A stretch of 64,000 bases of DNA from Zavarzinella sp. (GTDB lineage: Bacteria; Planctomycetota; Planctomycetia; Gemmatales; Gemmataceae), in assembly GCA_041399155.1 (NCBI GenBank), contig JAWKTI010000003.1, forward strand, positions 744,001 to 808,000, in the 5' to 3' direction. Positions 42,688 through 51,698 of this stretch are shown one piece after another (positions within the stretch are counted from its first letter, which is position 1; the number at the start of each line of letters is the position of its first letter). A model generated the notes under the pieces. The model did no database searches and was not told the DNA's origin. It saw nothing but the letters and a program-made list of their open reading frames with translations. Position numbers and translations under genes: made by a program.

Positions 42688-44493
42688 GTGACTGTTGAAA
42701 AAATTCCTCTCAGACATGAAATTGCACCCACTGACACGTGGGAATTAGAACGAATGTTCCCTACCGCACAGGACTGGGAAACCAGTTTCACCACGTGGGA
42801 GCAACAAGCCAATGGATACGAACGTTTTCGTGGCACACTTGGTCAGGGACCTGCCACCATTCTGGAATTATTAAAATTCGATGAGGAATGCGAGCGGTTG
42901 GGCGATCGTTTAGGCACCTACGCCTTTCTTCGCGAGGCGGAAGATATCACCAACACCGATTCGCAAGGTCGCAAAGGTCGGTTTTATGGTGTTGCCGCAC
43001 GTTTTGCAGAAGCGGCCAGCTTCATCACACCGGAATTGCTGTCGCTACCCGATGAGACTTTGCAAAGCTACCTAAGTTCTGCTGAATTAAGCACTTACAA
43101 ACTTTGGCTGACCCGCCTGACTCGGTACAAGCCCCACACATTGACCGAAGCGGAAGAACGCCTGCTGGCGATGCTGGTGGAAGTGATGCAGACCCCCAGC
43201 AACACATTTGACCAACTCACCGATGCCGACATGCAGTTCGGCGAAATTGAAATGGAACCCGGCTACACCATCGAATTGACCCAGGGGTCGCTCATGGTGT
43301 GCCTGGAAAGCCCGAACCGTGCGGTGCGGGAGCAGGCATTCAGACAGTTCTACAAAGAGTTTGAATCCCACGCCAATACCCTGGCTGCCACCTACTCAGG
43401 CTCGGTGCGGCAGGATGTCTACAATGCCCGCGTGCGAAATTACCCTTCCGCACGTGCGGCGGCAATGTTTCCCGACAATGTGTCCGAAACGGTTTACGAC
43501 AACCTGATTCTGGCTGTGCGGCAGAATCTGCCTGCGGTGCACCGTTACTATGAATTGCGACGCAAGGCAATGCAGTTGCCAGACATTCATTTTTACGATG
43601 TCTATGTGCCGATTCTCAGCGATATTGAAAAACACCACACCTGGGATCAGGCCGTCGATGCTGTCATTGCGTCGCTGCACCCACTGGGGCAGGAATATTG
43701 CACTGTTCTGGAACAGGGACTGCGGGGACGCTGGTGCGACCGCTACGAAAACAAAGGGAAGCACAGTGGGGCGTTCAGCAGTGGCTGTTTCGACAGCGAC
43801 CCTTACATATTAATGAATTTTAAGGAATCAATCCTCGACCACGTGTATACGTTGACGCACGAAGCGGGCCATTCGATGCATTCGTGGTACAGCCGCAAGA
43901 ATCAGCCTTTTCAATATGCCAATTACACCATCTTCGTGGCGGAAGTGGCCAGCACATTCAACGAGCAGTTGCTTGGCAAGCACCTCTACCAGCACGCCAG
44001 CGACGACCGTGAGCGAGCCTACTACATCAATCGTGAGCTGGATGATATTCGCAAGACAATCATTCGGCAGACAATGTTTGCTGAATTCGAGCACCGGATT
44101 CATGCGATGGCAGAGGCCAACGACGCACTGACTCTGGCCAGCATTCGAGCCACCTACCAGGAGTTGCTTGAAGCCTATTTTGGCCCGAACTTCATGCTGG
44201 ACCCAGAGTTAAGTCTGGAAGGCCTGCGAATCCCGCACTTCTACCGTGCGTTCTACGTTTATAAGTACTCCACCGGGCTGGCAGCAGCCATCGCCTTGGC
44301 GGATCGTGTGATCAACGGTGGGCAACAGGAATTGAACGACTACCTGAATTTCCTGAAATCGGGTGCGTCGAAAGACCCACTGGAGCTGTTGCGGGATGCC
44401 GGCGTAGATATGAGCACGCCAGAACCTGTAAATAAGGCACTGCAACGATTCAGCACACTGACGGACGAGCTGGAAAGACTACTCAATTTGTAG
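42688..44493 (+). CDS. pepF: Oligoendopeptidase F (M3 family)
   Basis: The 601-aa protein matches M3B oligoendopeptidases. The zinc site is LTHEAGHSMHS (HExxH) near residue 392, with FVAEVASTFNEQLL 25 residues later supplying the third ligand Glu. The N-terminal helical domain (DTWELERMFPTAQDWETSF..) is typical. It degrades short peptides in the cytoplasm. The start is GTG 42688. It lies 116 nt after efp on the same strand, possibly its own unit. Confidence 0.95.
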   Translation: MTVEKIPLRHEIAPTDTWELERMFPTAQDWETSFTTWEQQANGYERFRGTLGQGPATILELLKFDEECERLGDRLGTYAFLREAEDITNTDSQGRKGRFYGVAARFAEAASFITPELLSLPDETLQSYLSSAELSTYKLWLTRLTRYKPHTLTEAEERLLAMLVEVMQTPSNTFDQLTDADMQFGEIEMEPGYTIELTQGSLMVCLESPNRAVREQAFRQFYKEFESHANTLAATYSGSVRQDVYNARVRNYPSARAAAMFPDNVSETVYDNLILAVRQNLPAVHRYYELRRKAMQLPDIHFYDVYVPILSDIEKHHTWDQAVDAVIASLHPLGQEYCTVLEQGLRGRWCDRYENKGKHSGAFSSGCFDSDPYILMNFKESILDHVYTLTHEAGHSMHSWYSRKNQPFQYANYTIFVAEVASTFNEQLLGKHLYQHASDDRERAYYINRELDDIRKTIIRQTMFAEFEHRIHAMAEANDALTLASIRATYQELLEAYFGPNFMLDPELSLEGLRIPHFYRAFYVYKYSTGLAAAIALADRVINGGQQELNDYLNFLKSGASKDPLELLRDAGVDMSTPEPVNKALQRFSTLTDELERLLNL

Positions 44494-45266
44494 TCTTGAT
44501 AAAACATAAATTGCGATTCTCCATGGTTGTAATCCAGTTAAAGTAAAAGTGTTTTCTTTTTTTGAATTCTCACATTTTAATCAGGTGAGTAGAATTTGCT
44601 TTGTCGCGAGTTGTAACCTCTACAGCAGTCTATCCGGATTAACCAAACAGTCCGTAGATTGCTTGATAGTTGACGAGCAGCTGGGAGATGGCATCAAATG
44701 AGCAGAATATTGCAACGAAGTGGTATCTGGTTTATGGTTTGCGCTTTCTTAGCAGGCTGTTCCTCTGACTCTGAGACACCTCAACAGGAGTCAAATATCT
44801 CACTCTCCGAGGCGAGAAAGGGATTCAAAACACAACTGGTTCGCCGCGAGAATACAGATTTGCCGCTGCCCAATCCGCCCGCTGAGCTGTTTCGATCGTT
44901 GCGGTTTTCCGCTCCTAGCGGCGAGTTGCTCGCTTACCTGACACCCGACCCAGGAGATGGGAAAAAGCATCCAGCGATCATCTGGATCACTGGCGGCAAT
45001 TCCAGTTCGCTTGATGACGGCATGTGGAAAGCGCTTCCGTCTGGTGATGAAACTGCCAGCGGTTTTCGGGAAGCAGGAATCTTGATGATGTTTCCAACCT
45101 TGCGTGGTGGAAGTAAAAACCCTGGTGTTCATGAGGGATTTTTCGGGGAAGTTGATGACGTTATCGCCGCCACAGACTTTCTTGCGAAGCAGCCCTACGT
45201 TGATCAGGATAGAATCTATCTTGGGGGGCTCAGTTGCGGTGGAACACTTGCACTCTTAAACCAAAA

Positions 45267-46043
45267 TCAGATTGAAAATCGGAGTTTTTCCGCTTGAGGA
45301 TCGACTTCAAATCTTGGCCACAGTCTTTTAATTATTTCATCCGGAGTTTCATTCAATGTATCGATGAATCCTTTGCAAGCGTCGAACAAGTCACGCAAGG
45401 TTGCAAAACAACAATGTTGCGTGACCTCTTCACGCATCCATTTCCATAACCCTTCAATGGGATTGAAATCGGGACTATAACTGGGCAAAACTACTATTTC
45501 GATGTCCAACTCGCTGGCTTTGGTTCGAACGAACTTCGCCTTGTGCCAAGGTGCTCCATCCCAAATTACCACAACACGTCGACCTTGTCTTTCTACCCAA
45601 TCGTTCACTCGGTGCAAAAATTCAGCCGTGTTTTCCTTGTTGCATTTGCCTTCGTTCCAGATCAAACATGCACCAGCACTGAAATTGTAAGCACCATACC
45701 AGTTGATGCGATCGGACAGCGGAGGGCAATCACTCACTCGCCAAGCCGATTCTCCCTTGCGCCACCAAGTATAGCCCAAGTCCATATCACGATGAAAATG
45801 GGATTCATCAATATAAATGATCACGATATCGCCGCGACACATGTGCTGGTACATATCCGCGAACTGTTTCAGGTATTCGGCCCGCTTTTCAGGGTCCCCT
45901 TTGCCGAACAGTTTCTTGCATTTCTTCCAGCTCAATCCCGCTAATTGCAGGATCCGCCGCACGGTATTCCGAGATACATACCGCTGGAATTGACAACCGA
46001 TCCAGTTGCACAACTTCCTGATCGTCCATCCGTGGCCTGGCAA
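45267..46043 (-). CDS. IS630 transposase, catalytic part (IS A)
   Basis: The 258-aa frame contains the catalytic DDE triad: IIYIDESHFHRD, VVVIWDGAPWHKAK and SPDFNPIEGLWKWMREEV. The N-terminal part (MPGHGWTIRKLCNWIGCQFQRYVSRNTVRRIL) completes a second helix-turn-helix. It is not an independent gene: its frame continues upstream to join the first frame after a -1 shift at the C5T4 run (46107-46115). The stop lies inside the left inverted repeat. Confidence 0.9.
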   Translation of the reverse strand: MPGHGWTIRKLCNWIGCQFQRYVSRNTVRRILQLAGLSWKKCKKLFGKGDPEKRAEYLKQFADMYQHMCRGDIVIIYIDESHFHRDMDLGYTWWRKGESAWRVSDCPPLSDRINWYGAYNFSAGACLIWNEGKCNKENTAEFLHRVNDWVERQGRRVVVIWDGAPWHKAKFVRTKASELDIEIVVLPSYSPDFNPIEGLWKWMREEVTQHCCFATLRDLFDACKGFIDTLNETPDEIIKRLWPRFEVDPQAEKLRFSI

Positions 46044-46090
46044 TTGGTGATCTACCGGATCGCTTTTCAGAACGGCATCAACGATCTGCT

Positions 46091-46363
46091 CTATCTGCGA
46101 CTGGACAAAAGGGGGACACGGCCGCCAGTACGCCGATAAATCAAGGCGTCAGGTCCATGGTTGTTATATTTATGAACCCAGTTCAACAACACATCGTCGC
46201 AACGTCCAATTTCTGCGGCATAAGCAGTTGCGTTAGTGTGACCAAGAGCAATTTGGTACAAAGCCATAAACCGCTCCCGAGTACGAGGATGCTCGGATTC
46301 CAGAGCCAGGCGACGCAAATCATCGGTGGTTTGATTCCATTTAGTAGTGTTCGGTCGGATCAT
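46091..46363 (-). CDS. IS630 transposase, N-terminal helix-turn-helix part (IS A)
   Basis: The product is 90 aa from the ATG at 46363 (GGAG upstream). It carries a helix-turn-helix that would bind the inverted repeats (TTDDLRRLALESEHPRTRERFMALYQIALG.., AYAAEIGRCDDVLLNWVHKYN). The frame ends at TAG shortly after GGRVPLLSSRR, where a C5T4 slippery run lets ribosomes shift -1 into PPFVQSQIEQIVDA and on into the catalytic part. Confidence 0.82.
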   Translation of the reverse strand: MIRPNTTKWNQTTDDLRRLALESEHPRTRERFMALYQIALGHTNATAYAAEIGRCDDVLLNWVHKYNNHGPDALIYRRTGGRVPLLSSRR

Positions 46364-46741
46364 CCTTGATCTCCAAAGGTTGGTCGACTTGCCTAGGTTG
46401 AACATTCTGACCAGCTTAACATAACTCACCAAATCTGTAAACACCGATTTTCAATCTGATTTTGGTTTAGTAGCTGAGTCATCAGACCGCTATCGTGCCG
46501 TCTTCGCATTTGGTGCGGCGGATACGCCACTCAGGCACAGCCCGGAATACACGTTTTGCGACCCTTCGAACAGAAAGGAAATTCAACTACGCTCACCGAT
46601 CCGTTGGCTCGACTCGATTAAAAATCCGACGTTTATCATTGAAGGTACGATTCAAAGCAATCTAGTGCTTTGTCACATCTAAAAAGTCGGATTGGCAATT
46701 CCAGTCAAATCTGCGATACTGCATGGTACAAGGAGTTTGCC

Positions 46742-47200
46742 ATGCGGAAGTTGTATATCATTCGACTGACAAAGCAAGAACGAGTCGAGCTTCAGAGTGT
46801 CGTCAAGAAGTTGAAGGGAACCGGGCAGAAAGTTCGACGTGCTCAGATTCTGCTGAAGGCAGATGCCGATGGTCCGAATTGGACTGATGAGCGTATTGCC
46901 GAGGCGTTTTCGTGTCGGACTAGAACCGTGGAACGGCTTCGCCAGCGGTTCGTCGAGCAAGGATTTGAAGAAACGCTCAACCGAGCTAAACGTCAGCAAC
47001 CACCCGTGGATAAGCTATTGACGGGCGACCAAGAGGCCCGCATCATCGCGACTCGGCTTGGGCCGCCTCCGAAAGGCTACAACAACTGGACGCTTCGGTT
47101 GCTGGCACGCAAGGTCGTGGAGTTGGAAATCGTGGAGTCGGTGAGCTACGAAACGGTCCGACGCACGCTAAAAAAATGGCATGACGAATCGGAAGATTGA
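46742..47200 (+). CDS. IS630 transposase, N-terminal part (IS B)
   Basis: The product is 152 aa from the ATG at 46742 with AAGGAG upstream. It has a helix-turn-helix region (RRAQILLKADADGPNWTDERIAEAFSCRTRTVERLRQRFVEQGFEETL) and a second DNA-binding part (KGYNNWTLRLLARKVVELEIVESVSYETVRRTLKK). The frame ends soon after an A7 run (47169-47175); the downstream frame is reached by a +1 shift, or by polymerase slippage to A6. Confidence 0.88.
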   Translation: MRKLYIIRLTKQERVELQSVVKKLKGTGQKVRRAQILLKADADGPNWTDERIAEAFSCRTRTVERLRQRFVEQGFEETLNRAKRQQPPVDKLLTGDQEARIIATRLGPPPKGYNNWTLRLLARKVVELEIVESVSYETVRRTLKKWHDESED

Positions 47201-47876
47201 ATATTGGGTGATTCCTCCGGAGGCGGACGCCGAGTTTGTCGCCCATATGGAAGATGTGCTGGAAACCTACGAAAAACCGTACGATCCGAACGTGCCGGTC
47301 CTGTGCATGGACGAACAACCGGTGCAGTTGTTGAAAGAAACACGCGTTCCTATTCCCGCCACGGCCCAACATGCCAAGCGGGTTGACTACGAATACGAAC
47401 GAGCGGGCACGGCGGCTATCTTCATGTTTACCGAACCGCTGGTCGGTTGGCGTGAAGTCTCCGTTCGCGAACGGAGGACGAAGATTGACTGGGCCATCGA
47501 AATGGCTCGGTTGTTGGAGGGTCGCTATGCGTCATGTGCCAAAGTGATCGTGGTGTGTGACAACCTCAACACCCACACCAAGGGCGCGTTCTATGAAGCG
47601 TTTGAACCCGCGCGTGCGCGGACCTTGGTTCGACGGATCGAATTCTGCTACACACCCAAGCATGGAAGTTGGCTGAACATCGCAGAGAATGAACTGAGTT
47701 CGTTAACCCGCCAATGTGTCGCGGACCGTCGCTTTGAAGATGTTGCCACTTTGAGTGAAGAAACCGAGGCATGGTCGAACGATGTCAACACCACACAGCG
47801 TGGCGTTGACTGGCAAATGAAGATCGACGAAGCACGAACGAAATTAAAATCGGTTTACCCGACAATTAAGTCGTGA
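47181..47876 (+). CDS. IS630 transposase, catalytic part (IS B)
   Basis: The 231-aa frame begins inside the previous one and carries the DDE residues: VLCMDEQPVQLL, VIVVCDNLNTHTKGAFYEAF and KHGSWLNIAENELSSLTRQC. In this IS630 subgroup the natural junction reads KKNGMTNRKIEYWVIPP, which is restored if one A of the A7 run is skipped. The element may therefore make a full transposase by slippage, or may have been inactivated by one added A. Confidence 0.9.
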   Translation: MTNRKIEYWVIPPEADAEFVAHMEDVLETYEKPYDPNVPVLCMDEQPVQLLKETRVPIPATAQHAKRVDYEYERAGTAAIFMFTEPLVGWREVSVRERRTKIDWAIEMARLLEGRYASCAKVIVVCDNLNTHTKGAFYEAFEPARARTLVRRIEFCYTPKHGSWLNIAENELSSLTRQCVADRRFEDVATLSEETEAWSNDVNTTQRGVDWQMKIDEARTKLKSVYPTIKS

Positions 47877-48133
47877 CAGAGCACTAGCCTCTTTGGAAAA
47901 CATGAAACGTGTATCGAAAAACTCACTCATTCAGTTCATTCCTGTGGAAGGGGCTGGACATGTGTCGGTGCTAGCGCCAATTGTTCGATTGCTCGCTGAG
48001 AAGATTGTCAATGATTCAGGTGAACGATGCAATATTCAAATGACTGGGGAAGAGGCAAGCCGGCATTTTTGGAAATGATGACACTGTTTTTTGGCTTCGA
48101 TTTCACAACTGGAGCGTTTCTGAATTTGCTCTA

Positions 48134-48268
48134 GCGACAAATACTTAATGCTGTTGTTCGCAATCTTGAATTACATGAATTGAGCTGGATAGATAATAAG
48201 TGGTCTTTGGCCCCCTCTGGGCCAAGAACTTAACAGCCATGATTTTAATTACTCGAAACCCGCTCTAG
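48134..48268 (+). repeat. Dispersed ~140-nt repeat, copy 2
   Basis: Aligns with 37711-37853. This copy lies between two identical 9-mers GCTCTAGCG (48128-48136 and 48262-48270). Its right end reaches into the adjacent RTX gene and supplies that gene's stop codon at 48265-48267. Confidence 0.85.
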
Positions 48269-49890
48269 CGGTGCGGCAGTCGAGCTGGGCCGCGACCTTT
48301 GGTGTCTAATTTCGAGAACAAGAAGTTGCCAATATCTTCGAATATATTGCGGTCTGCTGCAGCCTGTTCTTCTTCGATTTGGTGAAGCGGTTTTCCAAAC
48401 ACTATGTCAACTGATTCACTGTCTGTTCGGCTGTCACCATTTCGATAAATATAATCGACTTCACCATCATTTACCGTGCTATACACATTAGTATAGTTGC
48501 GTGAACCGCCATGAAGCCAGTCGTTGCCTTCTCCGCCATCAATGTTATCGATGCCCGTTCCGCCCCAGATGATATCGATACCCGTTCCGCCAGTTAGGAA
48601 ATCGTTTCCCGAATTGCCTTCGATATCATCGTCGCCTGCTTCACCCCAAATAAAATCTCTACCATCACCACCAAAGAGTCTATCCTCGCCACTTCCACCA
48701 TAGATGGTATCAGCTCCATTGCCGCCGTAGACGATATCGTTACCGCCCGCTGCATAGACGGTATCGTTACCGCTTCCTGCAAAAATATTATCGGCACCGT
48801 TATTGCCGTAGATGGTATCGTCCCCCTCACCACCATCTACATATTCCGGACGTGTAGAGGCACTGTCGTATCGGGTGCTTGTGTGGATCGCATCATTTCC
48901 CCAACCGCCGAGAATCACATCACTGTCGTTTCCACCGATGAGCAAGTCATCTCCTGATTCGCCGGAAACAAGATCGGTGCCATCGCGGCCATCAATTTCA
49001 TCATTTCCCCAGCCACCATAGAGGAAATCGTTTCCGTCACTTCCGTATATCAGATCGTTTCCATCACCGCCATATATTTTGTCGGAGTACTGGTCGCTAT
49101 TACGTCTTGGGCTTGTCCAGTCTCCAAAGAGCCTGTCGTCTCCCCCGCGGCCTTCGATTTGATCATTCCCAAAACTTCCGACAATAATATCTCTACTTTC
49201 GCCTCCAATCAGCAGATCATCTCCAGCTCCACCGTCGATCGTGTTATCACCATTTCCACCAAAAATGGAATCTGAACCATCAGAACCGTATAATCGATCC
49301 GGGCCATCTCCGCCTTCTATCCAATCATTACCATCTCCGCCCGAAATCGTATCTTCGCTGTTCTCACCATATAGAAAATCATTGCCGTCGCCGCCATTGA
49401 TGGTGTCATTACCGTCGCCACCATATATCACGTCATTGCCTTCATTGCCGTAAATTGTGTCATTTCCTCGGCCACCAAGGATAAAATCGTTCGCATACTT
49501 CGAGCCATAAATCGTGTCATTGCCATCTCCACCAATAATAACTATGTTTTGAAAAGTATTCTCTGCAAAAATGAAGTCGTCGTCTCCAAGCCCGTTCACA
49601 GTAATTTGGCTGATAGGACCAGTTACAAATGATCCAACAGAACCATCTGAATAGGTGATTGGTACGATACCAGCCAGCGTACGAACCGAGCTGCTCAATT
49701 GATCGACTACGATTTGATCTCGCATTTCCGTTCCCTCGACATATAGAGCGCGAGTGTTGACATCGAACGTGGCAGTGATATTCGCCGCAGGCACTTCGCG
49801 AGATTCGAGACTTTCGAGTTTCAGAACAGTCTGCTTTTGCAGTGATGTTGTGTTAGACTGGCCGATCAGTTTTGAAATTAAACGTAGCAT
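48265..49890 (-). CDS. Exported RTX-type calcium-binding repeat protein
   Basis: The product is 541 aa from the ATG at 49890, chosen for GGAGAAGG just upstream; a longer frame to 49935 adds 15 residues. LESLESREVPA at 25-35 is a planctomycete sorting-like motif (LEPR-XLL type). From ~130 to ~470 come dozens of nonapeptide repeats of the GGDGNDTIYG type, which bind calcium in a parallel beta-roll. The C-terminal ~70 residues are unlike the repeats. RTX proteins act outside the cell as adhesins, enzymes or surface layer; no catalytic domain is seen. The stop codon comes from a dispersed repeat, so the original C-terminus may have been longer. Confidence 0.9.
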   Translation of the reverse strand: MLRLISKLIGQSNTTSLQKQTVLKLESLESREVPAANITATFDVNTRALYVEGTEMRDQIVVDQLSSSVRTLAGIVPITYSDGSVGSFVTGPISQITVNGLGDDDFIFAENTFQNIVIIGGDGNDTIYGSKYANDFILGGRGNDTIYGNEGNDVIYGGDGNDTINGGDGNDFLYGENSEDTISGGDGNDWIEGGDGPDRLYGSDGSDSIFGGNGDNTIDGGAGDDLLIGGESRDIIVGSFGNDQIEGRGGDDRLFGDWTSPRRNSDQYSDKIYGGDGNDLIYGSDGNDFLYGGWGNDEIDGRDGTDLVSGESGDDLLIGGNDSDVILGGWGNDAIHTSTRYDSASTRPEYVDGGEGDDTIYGNNGADNIFAGSGNDTVYAAGGNDIVYGGNGADTIYGGSGEDRLFGGDGRDFIWGEAGDDDIEGNSGNDFLTGGTGIDIIWGGTGIDNIDGGEGNDWLHGGSRNYTNVYSTVNDGEVDYIYRNGDSRTDSESVDIVFGKPLHQIEEEQAAADRNIFEDIGNFLFSKLDTKGRGPARLPHR

Positions 49891-50122
49891 TGACCTTCTC
49901 CGGTAAGGAAATCTGTCTGGTAAAAACCGTCTCACCAGTTCAATCGCCGTGCGGATGCCAGCCGGACAAAGAATGCCAAGATTATTTCAGAAAGGTGAAA
50001 AGTTTGTGTCAGCCGCCGTACATGCTTTTGCGGGCGAAATTAGCGGAATGATTTTAGTTGCAGCAGCATGAATTCTTGTAGTTAAAAGAATTTCTGACAA
50101 AACACTCGATTCGAAGTGAACT

Positions 50123-50980
50123 CTACTTGGGCATAATCAGGGCGGGTGCGGGGCGAAAGTCAGGCACAATTTCCGGTAGTGGTGCCGGTTTTTTCGGCTC
50201 CAAAACGATCGGTTTTTTCATTTCCGATACAGGTGGTGGGGGCAATTCGGGTAATTTCAGTTCTTTAGGATCACCCACCTTGGGAATCGTAACTGCTGGT
50301 TTGGCAGGAACTTCCAGCGATTTTTCCGGCAGTGAAGCAGGAGTGGTTGCCATCGGCAAGCCCAACGAAGCGGACCGTTCACTTGGCTTCGGTTTCACAG
50401 GCACTTCCACCGGTGGCAGAGGTTCTGGAACACGTGGCAGCAATTGTTCGGGCAATTTGGGAACCCCTACAGGTAGCTCCACGCGTTTTTCGGCAGAGTT
50501 TGGCAGGGTGGGCACCAATTCCGGGCCATTTACCAGACGCAAATCGCTTTTGTCCTTGCGGTCAGGCAACTTCAATTGCGGCTTTTCTGGTTTCATTTCT
50601 GGCTTCTTTGGTGGATCGGGCAATCGTGGTTCCACGGGAACGACAGGCGCTGTTGGTGCCTCCGTTACAGGAACTTCATGCACCACAATCGGTTGCATAG
50701 TGCCTGGAAATTGCCGCCACTGCGTGGGGTAATAGCCAAAATAGGGCTGATACTGAACTCGCGACATGTGCGTTGGGACTTCCACGTGGTGCGAGTGATG
50801 ACCAATCGTACCAGCGACGCGTCTGATATTGGGATCAACTGGTGGCAATGGTTCTGGCGCACGTACCGTGGGGCGGGCGTCTGGTCCGACTAGGGGACTG
50901 CTTGCCGTTTTCGTTTGGGCCAGGGCTGTGCAGGTCATTGCACCGCACAATACAGCCGTGGTGAATAGTCGACGTTCCAT
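50123..50980 (-). CDS. Exported proline-rich protein
   Basis: The 285-aa protein has a signal peptide (MERRLFTTAVLCGAMTCTALAQ, cleaved after ALA). The remainder is low complexity, dominated by Pro, Lys, Glu and Val, with repeated PELPPP, PEPLPPV and KPE-type units; a short non-repetitive region with HHSHHVEVPTHMSRVQYQPYFGYYP lies near 60-85. Pro/Lys-rich exported proteins commonly span or decorate the envelope. No domain is recognised. It lies 35 nt downstream of the Gly/Ser-rich gene on the same strand. Confidence 0.68.
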   Translation of the reverse strand: MERRLFTTAVLCGAMTCTALAQTKTASSPLVGPDARPTVRAPEPLPPVDPNIRRVAGTIGHHSHHVEVPTHMSRVQYQPYFGYYPTQWRQFPGTMQPIVVHEVPVTEAPTAPVVPVEPRLPDPPKKPEMKPEKPQLKLPDRKDKSDLRLVNGPELVPTLPNSAEKRVELPVGVPKLPEQLLPRVPEPLPPVEVPVKPKPSERSASLGLPMATTPASLPEKSLEVPAKPAVTIPKVGDPKELKLPELPPPPVSEMKKPIVLEPKKPAPLPEIVPDFRPAPALIMPK

Positions 50981-51015
50981 CGTCTTGATCCTTATGCTGC
51001 GAGCCAGTTATCTTG

Positions 51016-51573
51016 TTACTTTTGTGCCGGAGGGCTGATTTGTCCTGGTGTGCCAGTGCCACCCGAACTGCTCCCTGATTTCCCAGTACGATTTCCACCA
51101 AAGCCATTTCCGGAAGATCCCAGTACAGAACTGCTGCGGCCGGTGCCCAGGCCAGAACCAGATGAGCCCAGCGTGCTGCCAGAACTGGAGTTGCCTCCGA
51201 GATTCAGAAAGTAGTTGCCGGTATTCAAAAATCGCACGCGGGTGCCCACGTTCAAACCAGGATTCACCTGTTCGCTCGTAGCACTGCCCCCGCTGTAGAT
51301 TTCCTGCTGCAACGTCTGCAGAGCTTCCCGCACATTATTCTGTGGGCGAACAATGCCATAATAATTGCCGACAACAGAACCGCCCCCACGCAGCAGATTC
51401 AGGTAAGGACTGAAGCCAGGCGAGCCGGAAGTCCCGATACCACCAGGAGATGCGCTGCTGAAGCCACCTGAAAAACCGCCTCCCGGCGATCCCCCACGTG
51501 GGAGAAACTGGGCGTGCACCGTGTTTCCACAGAGCACCACGACAGCAACGAGCAGAAGCATTTTTATCTTCAT
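51016..51573 (-). CDS. Exported Gly/Ser-rich protein
   Basis: The 185-aa protein has a signal peptide (MKIKMLLLVAVVVLCGNTVHAQ). It is rich in Gly and Ser at both ends (GGGFSGGFSSASPGG.., SSSGSTLGSSGSGLGTG). A conserved-looking central segment reads SPYLNLLRGGGSVVGNYYGIVRPQNNVREALQTLQQEI and RVRFLNTGNYFLNLGG, which I recall from other planctomycete exported proteins. It is probably an extracellular or periplasmic structural protein. The gene lies between the polysaccharide-export lipoprotein and the Pro-rich protein, all on one strand. Confidence 0.7.
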   Translation of the reverse strand: MKIKMLLLVAVVVLCGNTVHAQFLPRGGSPGGGFSGGFSSASPGGIGTSGSPGFSPYLNLLRGGGSVVGNYYGIVRPQNNVREALQTLQQEIYSGGSATSEQVNPGLNVGTRVRFLNTGNYFLNLGGNSSSGSTLGSSGSGLGTGRSSSVLGSSGNGFGGNRTGKSGSSSGGTGTPGQISPPAQK

Positions 51574-51698
51574 GATTCTTCACCAACATCTTATATAGCA
51601 ATGGGGCTATATTTATAATCGAATATTAAGGCAGCTATCAGTGTTCCACGTGGAACATTCTACTATTATTGTACCATGATTAGAGGGTTGGTGCTGGT

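Larger units (their letters stand above)
45259..46467 (-). mobile_element. IS630-family insertion sequence A
   Basis: This 1209-bp element is flanked by TA duplications (45257-45258 and 46468-46469). Its 24-bp terminal inverted repeats are perfect (AACCAAAATCAGATTGAAAA then TCGG), extending to 29 with one mismatch. TA target duplication and the DDE transposase define IS630. Both transposase frames are on the minus strand. Confidence 0.93.
46665..47884 (+). mobile_element. IS630-family insertion sequence B
   Basis: This 1220-bp element is flanked by TA duplications (46663-46664 and 47885-47886). The 12-bp terminal inverted repeats GTGCTTTGTCAC and GTGACAGAGCAC differ at one position. The transposase is in two overlapping frames and its sequence is unlike that of IS A, so the two are different IS630 subgroups. 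Confidence 0.92.
44698..48078 (+). pseudogene. Alpha/beta-hydrolase lipoprotein gene split by two IS elements
   Basis: Three separated exon-like blocks (44698-45258, 46470-46664, 47887-48078) join in one frame if each IS plus one TA copy is removed: ..GGTLALL|VAESSDRYRAVFAFGAAD.. and ..IEGTIQSNL|ASLENMKRV... The restored product is 315 aa. It has a lipoprotein signal (CAFLAGC), the nucleophile elbow GLSCGG and a late His in VEGAGHVSVLAP, so it is an alpha/beta-hydrolase of the dienelactone hydrolase/prolyl-oligopeptidase type. The intact reading frame on both sides implies that the insertions are young. A 199-aa truncated product could still be made from the first block. Confidence 0.92.

Noticed and set aside
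48590..49500. Regularly spaced short repeats that could suggest a CRISPR array
   Set aside because: They are degenerate 27-nt units encoding GGDGNDTIYG-type RTX nonapeptides, without identical repeats or unique spacers.
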